DNA of 56,189 bases from an uncultured Massilia sp. (lineage in GTDB: Bacteria; Pseudomonadota; Gammaproteobacteria; Burkholderiales; Burkholderiaceae_D), in NCBI GenBank assembly GCA_913778765.1, contig CAJYXO010000296.1:1-56189 (forward strand), in the 5' to 3' direction. Under the pieces are notes generated by a model, which worked only from the letters and a program-made list of their open reading frames with translations, was not told the origin of the DNA and did not search any database. Each line of letters opens with the position of its first letter. The first letter of the stretch is position 1. Shown piece after piece: positions 1-10,260 of the stretch. A program made the position numbers and the translations under genes.

Positions 1-1605
<1,605 letters not shown>

Positions 1606-1630
1606 TGTTTGCCTGATCGCTTGATGCAGA

Positions 1631-1658
1631 AGCCAGCTTATCAAAGCTGGCTTTTTTT
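1631..1658 (+). terminator. Rho-independent terminator of gyrB
   Basis: Nine-base stem AGCCAGCTT / AAGCTGGCT with a 4-nt loop, followed by seven T. It starts 25 bases after the gyrB stop codon. Confidence 0.9.
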
Positions 1659-1667
1659 ATTGGGCGC

Positions 1668-1982
1668 TCAACCGGCGCGCCTGGGTTTCCTTTTTTTCGG
1701 CGCCGATGCAGGTGCGGGTGCAGGCACGTCGACGATGCCGGCCGTGTCGATACGGAGGTCAAACTGGTGCAGGACCTGCATGATCGTCGAATTCGCCGCG
1801 TACTTGCGCTTCAGCTGGACCAGTTCCTTCGCCGTCGCCGCGCATGCGCCATGCGGGTCGCGGTTCGTTTCGCAGCCTGCGCGGCGGTCGACGAAGCGCT
1901 GGATGTCGAGCGGCAGGTAATCCTGGGCCAGCAACGGGGACGCCAGCAACATGAACGCAACGCAGACGAGGGCTCGTTTCAC
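1668..1982 (-). CDS. Small secreted protein of unknown function
   Basis: About 104 residues. I chose the GTG start at 1982 because GGAG lies about 7 bases upstream and because it gives a clean signal peptide (VKRALVCVAFMLLASPLLAQ, cleavage after AQ). The frame stays open upstream to an ATG at 2039, but that would bury the signal. The mature part has two cysteines (RRAGCETNRDPHGACAA), a Lys/Arg-rich helix, a Pro/Ala-rich stretch and a very basic C terminus (APKKRKPRRAG). It is probably periplasmic. I do not recognise the family. It converges with gyrB across the gyrB terminator. Confidence 0.7.
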   Translation of the reverse strand: MKRALVCVAFMLLASPLLAQDYLPLDIQRFVDRRAGCETNRDPHGACAATAKELVQLKRKYAANSTIMQVLHQFDLRIDTAGIVDVPAPAPASAPKKRKPRRAG

Positions 1983-2143
1983 TGTGGATGCTCCATTGGC
2001 CGGTGAAGCGACCATTGGAATACAAGATTCAAGTGGCAACGTTGAATTTGCGCAGACTGCCGGGGTCTCGAAAAGCAGGAAAAAAAACCACGATTTCTTT
2101 GTTTATTATCAATAGACGCTTGCTGCTGTGATAGTCTGCTCTG

Positions 2144-3589
2144 ATGTTTCCGACAGCCAGCACCGGGCGCCTTCACGGCCTATTCATCCAGAGCGATCGG
2201 CGGCGCATGAGCACCGCCTTGCTGGTCGCCTTATTGCTTCACGGCGTATTGCTGAGCGTCGCATTCGGTGACCAGAACTTCGGCCTGCCCGCCTTCAAGC
2301 TGCCCTGGAAACAAAGACGGCTCGGCGCCGACGACCTCAAGGTCATGCTCAGGCAGTTGCCGAGCCCGTTGCCGAAGGCGCCGGCCCAGGAAGCCAATCC
2401 CGTGCTCGCCTCGGAAAATGTCGCCACGATCGGCAGCACGGTGTCGTCCACGTCGATTTCCCCGATTGCGACGCCATCGCCCATGCCCAAGCCGGCAGCG
2501 GCTTCGGCGCCGGCATCCACCGTCGAGCCCGTGGTGACCGCGAACAAGCAAGCTGTCACCGCGCTGCCGGTGGCGCCTGTGGCGCAACGGTCTCCGGCGC
2601 ACCTCAATGACACGCCAACCCCAAGCACGGCCCGCGATGTCGCCCAGCCCGCGCTCGAACAAGCGACCCAGGACCGCGTATCCCTCGACCAGGCCGGCGC
2701 CGAACGGGAAGCGCAACTCGCGGAAAACCTGAAGCGGACCGAGCTGATGGCAGCCGCCCAACGGGAAGCGGCACGCCAGGCCGACACTGCCCGCGCCGAG
2801 CAGGCCGCCAAGGATGAGGCCGCGCGACTGCTCGCCGCCCGGCAAGAACAGGAAAAAGCCGAAGCACTCCGGCAGGAAGCCGCGCGCAACGAGGCCCTCC
2901 AACGGGAACAGGCAAGGCTGGCGCAGCTCGAACTGCAGCGCCAGGAACGCGTCCGCCAGGAGACCTTGCGGGAAGAACAGGCCAAACAGGCACAGCAGGA
3001 AGCACAACGCCAGGAAGCGGCGCGCCAGGCTGCGCAGAGGCTGGCACAGGAACGCGCCGATGCCGTACGGCTGGAAGCGGTAAGGCAGGAGCAGGCGAAG
3101 CGCGAGCTGGCCCAGCGCGAGAAGGCCCAGCAGGAAGCCGAGCGCGAGGAGCGCCTCAAGGCCATCGGCCGCCAACTGAACCAGGAAGCCGCCCAACGCG
3201 ATGCGGCATCCCGCGCGCCGCTCCCCGCGGCCAGCGCCCTGCGCCGCGGCTGGCTGTTCGGCCGCGCCGATCCGAACGGCGATCTGGTGCTTTATGCCGA
3301 GGCGATCAGCCGGAAGATCGAAAAGAACATGACCTTCGAGATGATCCGCGATGTCGTCAAGCAGGCGCACACCAGTCCGACGGTGACGATCGCCGTCCGC
3401 TCCGACGGCACCGTCGAAAAAGTCAGCTTCGTGACCTCGAGCGGCGTCGCCGCCATCGATGAAGGGATACGAAAAATCATCGCCAGCCAGGCGCCCTACG
3501 GCGCGTTTCCGCCTGCGTTGGCGCGCCAGTACGACGTGATCGAAATCCGCCGCACCTGGGTATTCGACGTGGCAGTCCGGCTTCAGTAA
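2144..3589 (+). CDS. TolA/TonB-like energy transducer with long coiled coil
   Basis: 481 residues. A short cytoplasmic segment is followed by one membrane helix (about 22-42, MSTALLVALLLHGVLLSVAF), a Pro/Ala-rich stretch (about 85-190), and a long Gln/Glu/Ala/Arg coiled coil (about 190-365, many REEQAKQAQQEAQRQE-like heptads). A TonB-C/TolA-III-like domain ends the protein (about 385-481; RSDGTVEKVSFVTSSG and the closing beta strand IEIRRTWVFDVAVRLQ). This is the architecture of proteins that carry proton-motive energy across the periplasm. No ExbB/ExbD or TolQ/R genes adjoin, so its partner is unknown. The ATG at 2207, just before the helix, is an alternative start; neither start has a good ribosome site. 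Confidence 0.85.
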   Translation: MFPTASTGRLHGLFIQSDRRRMSTALLVALLLHGVLLSVAFGDQNFGLPAFKLPWKQRRLGADDLKVMLRQLPSPLPKAPAQEANPVLASENVATIGSTVSSTSISPIATPSPMPKPAAASAPASTVEPVVTANKQAVTALPVAPVAQRSPAHLNDTPTPSTARDVAQPALEQATQDRVSLDQAGAEREAQLAENLKRTELMAAAQREAARQADTARAEQAAKDEAARLLAARQEQEKAEALRQEAARNEALQREQARLAQLELQRQERVRQETLREEQAKQAQQEAQRQEAARQAAQRLAQERADAVRLEAVRQEQAKRELAQREKAQQEAEREERLKAIGRQLNQEAAQRDAASRAPLPAASALRRGWLFGRADPNGDLVLYAEAISRKIEKNMTFEMIRDVVKQAHTSPTVTIAVRSDGTVEKVSFVTSSGVAAIDEGIRKIIASQAPYGAFPPALARQYDVIEIRRTWVFDVAVRLQ

Positions 3590-3601
3590 ACAAGCCGCGG
3601 A

Positions 3602-4762
3602 TTATCGGGCCGCCCGCAATTTGGCGATGGCCCGGCTCTGCATCCCGGTTCGACCCGCGGCAAAAGGCTGGGTTTTTGCCGGCTGCGTAAAAGCCGCCAT
3701 CTTGCGGCCCAGCGGCGCCTCCACCCAGCGATGGAAGGCCGCGCCGGCCGCAAGGCTGGCCGCCCACGCCACCAGCATGCCGCATGCCTGCGCATGCGGC
3801 TGCTCCGACACGAAACGGGTAAAGGCGGCATTCACCACCAGGCACACCGGAAAGTGCACCAGAAAGACCGAGAACGACATCGCCGCCATGCGATCGACCA
3901 GCGCCCAGGCCCGGCCGCGAACGTTGGCCAGCTTGATGCGCCCGAACAGGAACAGCACGCAAGCCACCGCCAGCGCCACCGCGATCCGGCTGCGGAATTC
4001 GATATGCAGGGCGAGCAGCGTCGGCGCCACGACGATCGCCAGCAGTAGCGCACGATCGCCCGGCTTGCGCGCCGGGTCGCCGGCCCACCAGGCCAGCATG
4101 CCGAGGCCATAACTGCCGAAGAAATACGGCGCCCAGACATCCCAATCGGCATCGCGATTGAAATACAGCAGGGAGACGCTGACGCCCAAAGCCACCAGCG
4201 CCGGCACCAGCCAGTGTTGGCGCCCCTGTCCGGCAATGGCGCCCACGCCCCACAGCAGCAGGGTCACGAGCGCATACAACTGGAAATCGATGGCCACATA
4301 CCAGGCGCCCGCCGACAGCGCGTCATAGCCCAATACGTCGTGCAGCAGAAGCAGGTGGGCGCTCAGCTGGGATAAAGTCGGCGGCGCCGAAATCGAATCG
4401 TGGCTCATCCACTGGCTCGCAATGGCGGACGCGCCGACCGCCAGCAGCATCGCCGCCATGAAGGGCGGCGCCAGCTTGATATAGCGGCGCCAGATCGTCC
4501 CGAGCGGATTTGCCACGCCAGGATGGCCCTGTGGCGACAGCGATTTCGCAGCGAGGAAACCGCCGACGACCAGGAATACCTGCACGGCGATGCGGCCATA
4601 TTCGTCGAGCCAGTCGATCAGCGCCGGCATGAGCGGACGCGCCTGGTCTGCCATCGGTCCGTAAAACGCCAGATGGTGCAGGACGATCAATTGTGCGGCG
4701 CCCGCTTTCAGCAGATTGATCAGCCCAAACTGTTTTGCTCCCGTCACTTCCTTCATCAGCAA
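3602..4762 (-). CDS. Acyltransferase 3 family membrane protein (OafA-like)
   Basis: 386 residues and about ten hydrophobic segments. The N terminus LINLLKAGAAQLIVLHHLAFYGPMAD matches the first helix of acyltransferase-3 (OafA/NolL-type) enzymes, which move acetyl or other acyl groups onto sugars of surface polysaccharides or lipids; the histidine pair HH is the expected catalytic region. A second family hallmark is a loop-helix with IAVQVFLVVGGFLAAKSL. There is no C-terminal SGNH domain. It converges with the TolA-like gene, only 12 bases apart. The acceptor substrate cannot be told from sequence. Confidence 0.85.
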   Translation of the reverse strand: MLMKEVTGAKQFGLINLLKAGAAQLIVLHHLAFYGPMADQARPLMPALIDWLDEYGRIAVQVFLVVGGFLAAKSLSPQGHPGVANPLGTIWRRYIKLAPPFMAAMLLAVGASAIASQWMSHDSISAPPTLSQLSAHLLLLHDVLGYDALSAGAWYVAIDFQLYALVTLLLWGVGAIAGQGRQHWLVPALVALGVSVSLLYFNRDADWDVWAPYFFGSYGLGMLAWWAGDPARKPGDRALLLAIVVAPTLLALHIEFRSRIAVALAVACVLFLFGRIKLANVRGRAWALVDRMAAMSFSVFLVHFPVCLVVNAAFTRFVSEQPHAQACGMLVAWAASLAAGAAFHRWVEAPLGRKMAAFTQPAKTQPFAAGRTGMQSRAIAKLRAAR

Positions 4763-4924
4763 TCCTCAACAATGCATTCCTCGACTTTCCATCGAGCAAC
4801 GCACGCTGTCGATATTGCCGAACGGGCGCATCATAACTGAGCAATAAGTCTTGTGCCCACCCGTTACATTCAGTAACTTTCGTCAATACGCTTTCTTCAG
4901 GTGGCAATTCCTGCGATCGATCAC

Positions 4925-5101
4925 TCAAGAACATTGGCCGTACGCGTAATAGCCGGCCGCCGTGGACAGGCCGGAAACGGAGACCTCGCTGACGCTGACA
5001 TTGTATTTCGGGAGACCGATGACCACGCCCGAGGCGCCGGCACTCGATGCACCGATGAGAATGGCCAGGAACAACCGTGCCGCAATCGATCGACTCTTCA
5101 T
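4925..5101 (-). pseudogene. 58-aa collapsed paralogue of the neighbouring PHB depolymerase
   Basis: The ORF has a strong ribosome site (GGAGG about 5 bases before ATG at 5101), a complete signal peptide, the N-terminal strand LPKYNVSVSEVSVSGLS and then directly TAAGYYAYGQCS. The first part aligns with residues 1-47 of the depolymerase just upstream (LPKYNVSVNDVSVSGFS), and the last twelve residues align with its C-terminal end (TSAGYYAYGTCS). About 340 residues in between, including catalytic Asp and His, are missing, and the join falls at the GxSxG serine box. It is therefore an in-frame internal deletion of a second copy. Both ends have drifted, so the duplication is not recent. It is either a remnant or a small secreted peptide. 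Confidence 0.75.
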
Positions 5102-5169
5102 GCTGCCTCCACCCGTCCATATCCAGACTAGTGGAAGCAGCCGCTTATTCAAGCGGACGGGTCGCCCCG

Positions 5170-6387
5170 TCAGGAACAGGTGCCGTAGGCGTAATATCCT
5201 GCCGACGTCCTTCGCACATCCGTATACGCCGTGGTGAGGTAATAGCCGAGATACTGGTTCGAATTGACGGCATACACCTGTCCGTCCGAACCGATATAGG
5301 CGCGGCCATTGGCGACGTGCGAGTAATTGCTGGCATACCAGCTGCTGCAGGTATAGGGCGCCGCTGCATTGCCGCTGACGATCTTGTCGATCATGGTCTT
5401 GATCGCCACCATCTGTCCGCCGCTCTTGGCCGGGAAATTCACGTCCTCGTAACCCCACCAGTCCCAGCATCCGCCCGGATTGTTCGAGGTGACGATGGTC
5501 TGCGGATACAGCACGATGATCTTGTTCGTATCGGCCCAGCGGTTGTAGCCGGCATTCTGGTAATACGCGCTGCCCACCACGGAAGCGCTCTGCAAACAGC
5601 CGTGGAAAGCCACGTGCAGCCTGCAAGCCTGGCCAGAAGAACAGGCGGCCGGCACATAGGCGTAACCGCTGCTGGCCATGCTGTAGAAATTGGGATTGTG
5701 GTTGCCCCAGAACGCGGCCTGGTCGAAGTTGATGAAGCTGCCGCTCAGGGTCCCGGCATTTTTCGCATTCAGCGGCCCGTAGAGCTGTTTCAGGATTTCG
5801 CCGGCGGTATCGAAATTGCAGTTGTCGACGTAGGGGCTGCCATTGACGGCGCAGCCATTGCCGAAGAAATCGGTCGGCATCGAATGCTCGGCGGCGAGGT
5901 TGTTCTTGTAGACGATATTCGCGGCCGGCAGGTAATTCGCATACATCGTCTTCAGGTCGTCCATGACCGGCTGGCGCACGGTCGAATCGATGGTCCCGGA
6001 AAACAGATACACCTTCGAGGCCGCCATATTGCTGGTCGGGTCGATATAGCCATTGCCCGACCAGGTATTCACCACCGACATCAGATACGGCAGGTTGCGC
6101 GAGCCGGTATTCGCCATGCAGGGACCGACCGAAATCGCCGCATTCCCCTGCGAGCAGTACAGCGGCCCGCCGGCGACGATGCCGGCGCCCTTCTTGACCG
6201 TTTTCGAATAGGCGAAATGCATCTGCACCGCCATATGGGCGCCGGACGAGAATCCGGACACGGACACGTCGTTCACGCTGACGTTGTATTTGGGGAGGGC
6301 GACGACGGCCCCGAAGGCGCTTGCGCTGAGCAAGCCGATGCACGCCGCGGCGAATAGTTTCGCCGCAGCTCCGGTTCGAGCTTTCAT
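5170..6387 (-). CDS. Secreted PHB depolymerase-like esterase
   Basis: 405 residues with a signal peptide (about 1-25, cleavage near SAFGA). The lipase box G45-F-S47-S-G sits very near the mature N terminus, followed by Asp134 (SGTID) and His168 (AAEHS), with an oxyanion-hole-like HVAFHGC near 258-264. This order and the 34-residue Asp-His spacing fit the circularly permuted fold known from the Penicillium funiculosum PHB depolymerase, so the likely role is extracellular hydrolysis of short-chain polyhydroxyalkanoate or a related polyester. Many Cys and Gly/Tyr/Asn-rich segments fit an exported enzyme. I see no separate substrate-binding domain; the last 60 residues (SSWYASNYSHVANGRAY...) may serve as one. 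A deleted paralogue lies directly downstream. Confidence 0.85.
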   Translation of the reverse strand: MKARTGAAAKLFAAACIGLLSASAFGAVVALPKYNVSVNDVSVSGFSSGAHMAVQMHFAYSKTVKKGAGIVAGGPLYCSQGNAAISVGPCMANTGSRNLPYLMSVVNTWSGNGYIDPTSNMAASKVYLFSGTIDSTVRQPVMDDLKTMYANYLPAANIVYKNNLAAEHSMPTDFFGNGCAVNGSPYVDNCNFDTAGEILKQLYGPLNAKNAGTLSGSFINFDQAAFWGNHNPNFYSMASSGYAYVPAACSSGQACRLHVAFHGCLQSASVVGSAYYQNAGYNRWADTNKIIVLYPQTIVTSNNPGGCWDWWGYEDVNFPAKSGGQMVAIKTMIDKIVSGNAAAPYTCSSWYASNYSHVANGRAYIGSDGQVYAVNSNQYLGYYLTTAYTDVRRTSAGYYAYGTCS

Positions 6388-6538
6388 ATCCAGTCTCCGA
6401 TCGTTGTTGTGTGTTCGCGCCGATCTCTGCGGACCGACCGGATCAGAATAGTTGAGCTCGCCAGGTATTCAAGAAAAAGGCTTGTGCGTGCGCGATGTAA
6501 TGGGTGTGCAAAAAAGTACGGTTTCGTTCGAGGCCAAC

Positions 6539-6808
6539 CTAGCCGGCCACGCCAAAGCGCCCTGAAGCCCAGGCATAGGCCAGGCAGAACACCAGCACCG
6601 CGATCACGGCGATGAGGGTGTGCGCGGCAGCCGTTGCCACGAATTGGGAACCCTGTTCGATCGCCATGGTCAGCAGGATAGGGCCGGCGACGATCGGCAG
6701 CGCGGAAAACCAGCCGGCCGCATTCGGGCCCCAGCGCCGGCCGACCTGCGTGACAAGGTAGATCAGGGAAGGAACCAGGCAGAGCTTCAGGACGAGGACG
6801 GTGGGCAA
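6539..6808 (-). pseudogene. Truncated membrane-protein gene
   Basis: 89 codons, three hydrophobic helices, with the segment GWFSALPIVAGPILLTMAIEQG that looks like a conserved bacterial membrane-protein family. The only start in frame is TTG at 6808 without a convincing ribosome site, and the frame ends abruptly after FGVAG. Downstream frames do not continue with hydrophobic sequence. I read it as the front part of a longer membrane protein that has lost its end. Its 5' edge lies close to the divergent HAD gene. A functional short protein is possible. Confidence 0.45.
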
Positions 6809-6861
6809 GGTGGAAACCCAGGATCATGTATAGTCGGCAATTATCCCACGCTGCGGTACCG

Positions 6862-7485
6862 ATGAACTACCGACTCGCCATCTTCGACTTCGACGGCACC
6901 CTGGCCGACTCCTTCCCCTTTTTCTGCAGCGTCTTCAATACCATCGCCGACCAGCATGGTTTCAGGCGCATCGATACCGCCAGGGCCGGCGAGCTGCGCC
7001 ACTACGGCGTGCGGCAGATGATGGCGCACGTCGGCATGCCGGCCTGGAAGCTGCCGGCGGCATCGAAGACCTTCATCGCGATGATGCAGGAGAACGCCGG
7101 CGCGATCGCGCTGTTCGACGGCATCGCCGACGCGCTGCGGCACCTGCACGCGCAGGGCGTGCTGCTGGCGGTGGTGTCGTCGAACGCCGAGCACAACGTG
7201 CGCACGGTGCTGGGACCGGAGCTGTCGGCGCTGGTGGTGCGCTTCGACTGCGGCATGTCGGTGTTCGGCAAGACCAGCCGCATCCGCGCGGTGCTGAAGC
7301 GCTGCCGCGTCGCACCGGGCGCGGCGATCTACATCGGCGACCAGGGCACCGATGCGGAAGCTTCGCGCAAGGCGGGCGTGCACTTCGGCGCGGTCCACTG
7401 GGGCTATGCGACGATCGAGGCGCTGCGGCTGGCCGGGGCCGATGTCGAATTCGTCACGCCGCGGGATTTGCACCGTATCGCGTAG
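6862..7485 (+). CDS. HAD-superfamily phosphatase (phosphoglycolate phosphatase-like)
   Basis: 207 residues. Motif I DFDGTLADS (nucleophile Asp and acid Asp) is at the N terminus, motif II VVSSN is near the middle, the motif III lysine is in GKTSRIRAVL, and motif IV is YIGDQGTDAEASRKAG. The helical cap follows motif I, as in the Gph/PGP branch of HAD hydrolases. I preferred ATG 6862 (MNYRLAIFDFDGT) to the upstream in-frame ATG at 6826 because the motif then starts at residue 8, as usual. The substrate is unknown. The stop codon overlaps a short palindromic repeat. Confidence 0.85.
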   Translation: MNYRLAIFDFDGTLADSFPFFCSVFNTIADQHGFRRIDTARAGELRHYGVRQMMAHVGMPAWKLPAASKTFIAMMQENAGAIALFDGIADALRHLHAQGVLLAVVSSNAEHNVRTVLGPELSALVVRFDCGMSVFGKTSRIRAVLKRCRVAPGAAIYIGDQGTDAEASRKAGVHFGAVHWGYATIEALRLAGADVEFVTPRDLHRIA

Positions 7486-7510
7486 GGTGGGCGCTCCGTG
7501 CCCGCCCCAC
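7482..7510. repeat. Short GC-rich palindromic repeat (family B, copy 1)
   Basis: Imperfect hairpin GTAGGGTGGGCGC... / ...GTGCCCGCCCCAC overlapping the stop of the HAD gene. A related copy lies at 48068-48093, also directly behind a gene. I recall such GTGGGC/GCCCAC elements as dispersed intergenic repeats in this bacterial family. It could act as a weak terminator or mRNA 3' end. Confidence 0.5.
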
Positions 7511-7539
7511 TTGCCCCGAAATACTTCGCATGCTAAACT
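7511..7539 (+). promoter_or_regulatory. Candidate sigma-70 promoter of the marR-efflux operon
   Basis: TTGCCC (7511-7516), a 17-base spacer, and TAAACT (7534-7539), giving a predicted start near 7546 and a leader of about 28 bases before the marR ATG. The direct repeat TTCGCAT at 7525-7531 and 7540-7546 brackets the -10 box and is a candidate site for autoregulation by the MarR protein. Confidence 0.5.
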
Positions 7540-7573
7540 TTCGCATTCAAAAGGTATTCAGCCCAACTACATC

Positions 7574-8026
7574 ATGCGCCTAACGGACCAGACCCTGAGC
7601 AGTCTCACCGCCGCCCTCACCCACGCCTCGCGCGCCTACCGCGCCGCCGCCGACAAGGTCGCGGCCGATTACGGCCTGTCGCAGGCGACCGGCCTGCCGG
7701 TGCTGGTCATCAGCCGCTTCGGCGAGAACGGCGTGCGGCCGGGCGTGCTGGCCGAGACGCTCAGCCTCGAAGCCTCGTCGCTGGTGCGCGTGGTCGACCA
7801 CCTGATCGAGTCCGGCCTGCTCGAGCGCCATGAGGATCCGAACGACCGCCGCGCCAAGATCCTGCGCCTGACCGCCGAAGGCGAAAAGACCGCCGAGCTG
7901 ATGGATTCGGCGCTGCGTCCGTTCCGCCGCAAGCTGTTCGGCGCCTTCGACCCGGCCGACGTCGACGCCTGCCTGCGCGTGCTGTCCGGCCTGCCCGACG
8001 CGATCGCGAGCGTGTCGAACGCATGA
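7574..8026 (+). CDS. MarR-family transcriptional regulator of the efflux operon
   Basis: 150 residues, the usual MarR length. The winged-helix part runs from about 45 to 115: GVLAETLSLEASSLVRVVDHLIESGLLER (recognition helix region) and the wing HEDPNDRRAKILRLTAEGEKT, which carries the diagnostic DxRxK/R. I chose ATG 7574 (MRLTDQTLSSL); the upstream extension of the frame overlaps the HAD gene and is out of character. The stop overlaps the next start (ATGA). MarR proteins at the head of aromatic-acid or drug efflux operons are usually ligand-released repressors; that role is inferred here. Confidence 0.9.
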   Translation: MRLTDQTLSSLTAALTHASRAYRAAADKVAADYGLSQATGLPVLVISRFGENGVRPGVLAETLSLEASSLVRVVDHLIESGLLERHEDPNDRRAKILRLTAEGEKTAELMDSALRPFRRKLFGAFDPADVDACLRVLSGLPDAIASVSNA

Positions 8027-10056
8027 AGCTGGGGAGCAGGTCGGAGATCCTGTTCTCCGTGAAGTCTTTCGCGGCAGCGATGCTCGCGGTGTACATTTCG
8101 ATGCGCATCGGACTGCCGCGCCCTTTCTGGGCGATGATGACCGCCTATATCGTCAGCGCCCCGTTCGCCGGACCGACCCGTTCCAAGGGCCTGTACCGCG
8201 CGGGCGGCACGCTGCTGGGCGGGATCGCCACCATCGTGCTGGTGCCGCACCTGGCCAACGCGCCCGAGCTGCTGTCGCTGGCGCTGGCGCTGTGGATCGG
8301 CGGCTGCCTGTATGTGTCGCTGCTGGACCGTACGCCGCGCTCCTACATGCTGATGCTGGCCGGGTACACGGCCGGCCTGATCGCCTTCCCGGCCGTCGGC
8401 AACCCGGGCGCGATCTTCGACATCGCCCTCGCGCGCGTCGAGGAAATCACGCTCGGCATGCTGTGCGCCACCCTGATCCACAGCCTGGTGCTGCCCCAGC
8501 CTTTCGGCCCGGTGCTGCTGGCGCGCCTCGACCACGCGGTGCAGGACGCCCAGCACTGGATCCGCGACGCCCTGAATCCGGCCGGCGACAGGCGTTCCAC
8601 ATCGGAGCGCCGCAAGCTGGCCGGCGACATCACCGAGCTGCGCGTGATGAGCACCCACCTGCCCTTCGACACCTCGCACGTGCGCTGGACCGGCAAGGCC
8701 GTCAACGCGCTGCAGGAACGCCTGGCGCAGTTCGTGCCGATCGTTTCCGGCATCGAAGACCGCCTGACCGCCCTGCGCGAGATGGGCGCCACCGCATCGT
8801 CGGAACGCTGGAGCGCGCTGCTGCACGACGTCACCGCGCTGGTCGATTCGCCGAAGGAGACCGCGCTGGACGCGCCGGCCGCCGCCCTGCATGCGCGCAT
8901 CGACGCGCTCGCGCCAGTGGCCGGCCGTGGGCTCGGCTGGAGCGGCCTGGTCGAACTGAACCTGGCGGCCCGCCTGCGCCGCCTGGTCGACCTGTGCGTC
9001 GAGACCCGCAGCCTGCGCCAGCACATCGACGCCGGCGTGCACGGCAAACTGCCGGAAGCGGTGCGCCACCTGCCCGGCGTGCCGGCCAGCGCCCTGCACC
9101 AGGACCGCGGCGTGGCCCTGCTGTCGGCCTTCGCGACCGTGGTGGCGACCCTGGCCTGCTGCGCCTTCTGGATCCTGACCGGCTGGCCTTCCGGCGCGGC
9201 GGCGCCGATGATGGCGGCGGTGCTGTGCTGCTTCTTCTCGACCCAGGACGACCCGCTGCCGTTCATTAAAGGCTTCACGTATTACTCGATCTATTCGATC
9301 CCGGTGTCGGCTCTCTACCTGCTGGGCATCCTGCCGGGCGTGCACAGCTTCGAGATGTTCGCGCTGGTGTGCTTCCCGCTGTTCCTGATCATGGGCGTGC
9401 TGGTCGCGCGGCCCTCGACCTTCGGGCGCGCCATGCCCTTCCTGTTCGGCATTTGCGGCACCCTGGCCCTGATCGATACGCACAACGCCGACATGGTGTC
9501 CTTCCTGAACGGCACCTTCGCGCAGGTGGTCGGCTACGTGGCCGCCGCCGTCAGCACCAGCATGTTCCGCCGCATGGGCGCCGGCTGGACCGCGCGCCGC
9601 CTGCTGAAGGCCGGCTGGGGCGAGCTGGCGCGCCTGGGCAGCGGCGAACGCGTGACCTCGCTGCCGGAGTTCTCGGCGCGCATGGTCGACCGTGTCGGCC
9701 TGCTGACGCCGCGCCTTTCGATGGCCGGCGCACAGGAAGATTTGCAGGCGGTCGACGCGCTGCGCGACCTGCGCATCGGCCTGAACATGACCTTGCTGCA
9801 GAACGTGCGCAGCCAGCTGGGACGCGGCGAAGCGGCCGTCAAGCCGCTGATGCAGCAATTGTCGCGCCACTTCGCGCTGCGCCCGCGCGTCGACGGCGAC
9901 TGCGAAAGCCGCCTGCTGGACAGCCTCGACAACGCCCTGCGCGCGATCTGCGCGGGCCCGCACGACGGCGCGCAAAACGAAGCGCTGGCCGCGCTCACCG
10001 GCATGCGCCGCGACCTGTTCCCGCAAGCCGCCCCTTATGAAATGGAGATCCGATGA
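8023..10056 (+). CDS. FUSC-family inner-membrane efflux protein (AaeB/fusaric-acid-resistance type)
   Basis: 677 residues. It has two blocks of about five to six membrane helices (about 15-165 and 360-520), separated by a long soluble region and followed by a C-terminal soluble domain, the classic FUSC layout. Near the start are GLPRPFWAMMTAYIVSAP and, in the repeat, LTGWPSGAAAPMMAAVLCCFFST. Family members export aromatic carboxylic acids and related compounds together with a membrane-fusion protein. The start overlaps marR by four bases, and the end overlaps the DUF1656 gene by four. The substrate is not evident. Confidence 0.92.
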   Translation: MKLGSRSEILFSVKSFAAAMLAVYISMRIGLPRPFWAMMTAYIVSAPFAGPTRSKGLYRAGGTLLGGIATIVLVPHLANAPELLSLALALWIGGCLYVSLLDRTPRSYMLMLAGYTAGLIAFPAVGNPGAIFDIALARVEEITLGMLCATLIHSLVLPQPFGPVLLARLDHAVQDAQHWIRDALNPAGDRRSTSERRKLAGDITELRVMSTHLPFDTSHVRWTGKAVNALQERLAQFVPIVSGIEDRLTALREMGATASSERWSALLHDVTALVDSPKETALDAPAAALHARIDALAPVAGRGLGWSGLVELNLAARLRRLVDLCVETRSLRQHIDAGVHGKLPEAVRHLPGVPASALHQDRGVALLSAFATVVATLACCAFWILTGWPSGAAAPMMAAVLCCFFSTQDDPLPFIKGFTYYSIYSIPVSALYLLGILPGVHSFEMFALVCFPLFLIMGVLVARPSTFGRAMPFLFGICGTLALIDTHNADMVSFLNGTFAQVVGYVAAAVSTSMFRRMGAGWTARRLLKAGWGELARLGSGERVTSLPEFSARMVDRVGLLTPRLSMAGAQEDLQAVDALRDLRIGLNMTLLQNVRSQLGRGEAAVKPLMQQLSRHFALRPRVDGDCESRLLDSLDNALRAICAGPHDGAQNEALAALTGMRRDLFPQAAPYEMEIR

Positions 10057-10259
10057 TCGGCGAAGTCAGCATCTACGGCCTCTACGTTCCTCCGCTCCTG
10101 CTGCTCACGCTGGCGGCGCTGGTGGTTTCGAGGCTGCTCAACCTGGTCCTGGCAAGGACCGGTTTCTACCGCCTGGTATGGCACCCGGCGCTGTTCGATT
10201 TTTCCCTGTTCGTCATCGTGCTCGGCGCGCTGACCTACTTCACTCGCAACTGGTCCTGA
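10053..10259 (+). CDS. DUF1656 small membrane protein (AaeX-like)
   Basis: 68 residues and two hydrophobic helices (about 10-30 and 45-63), with the family pattern VSIYGLYVPPLLLLTLAAL and a short C terminus FTRNWS. AaeX-type DUF1656 proteins sit between the FUSC pump and the HlyD adaptor; their exact role is not known. The start overlaps the FUSC stop (ATGA), and the next gene begins one base after its stop, so translation is probably coupled along the operon. Confidence 0.9.
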   Translation: MIGEVSIYGLYVPPLLLLTLAALVVSRLLNLVLARTGFYRLVWHPALFDFSLFVIVLGALTYFTRNWS

Positions 10260-10260
10260 G

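Noticed and set aside
7669..10026. 785-codon frame antisense to marR and the FUSC gene
   Set aside because: The plus-strand operon with overlapping starts is well supported; this is a codon-bias shadow.
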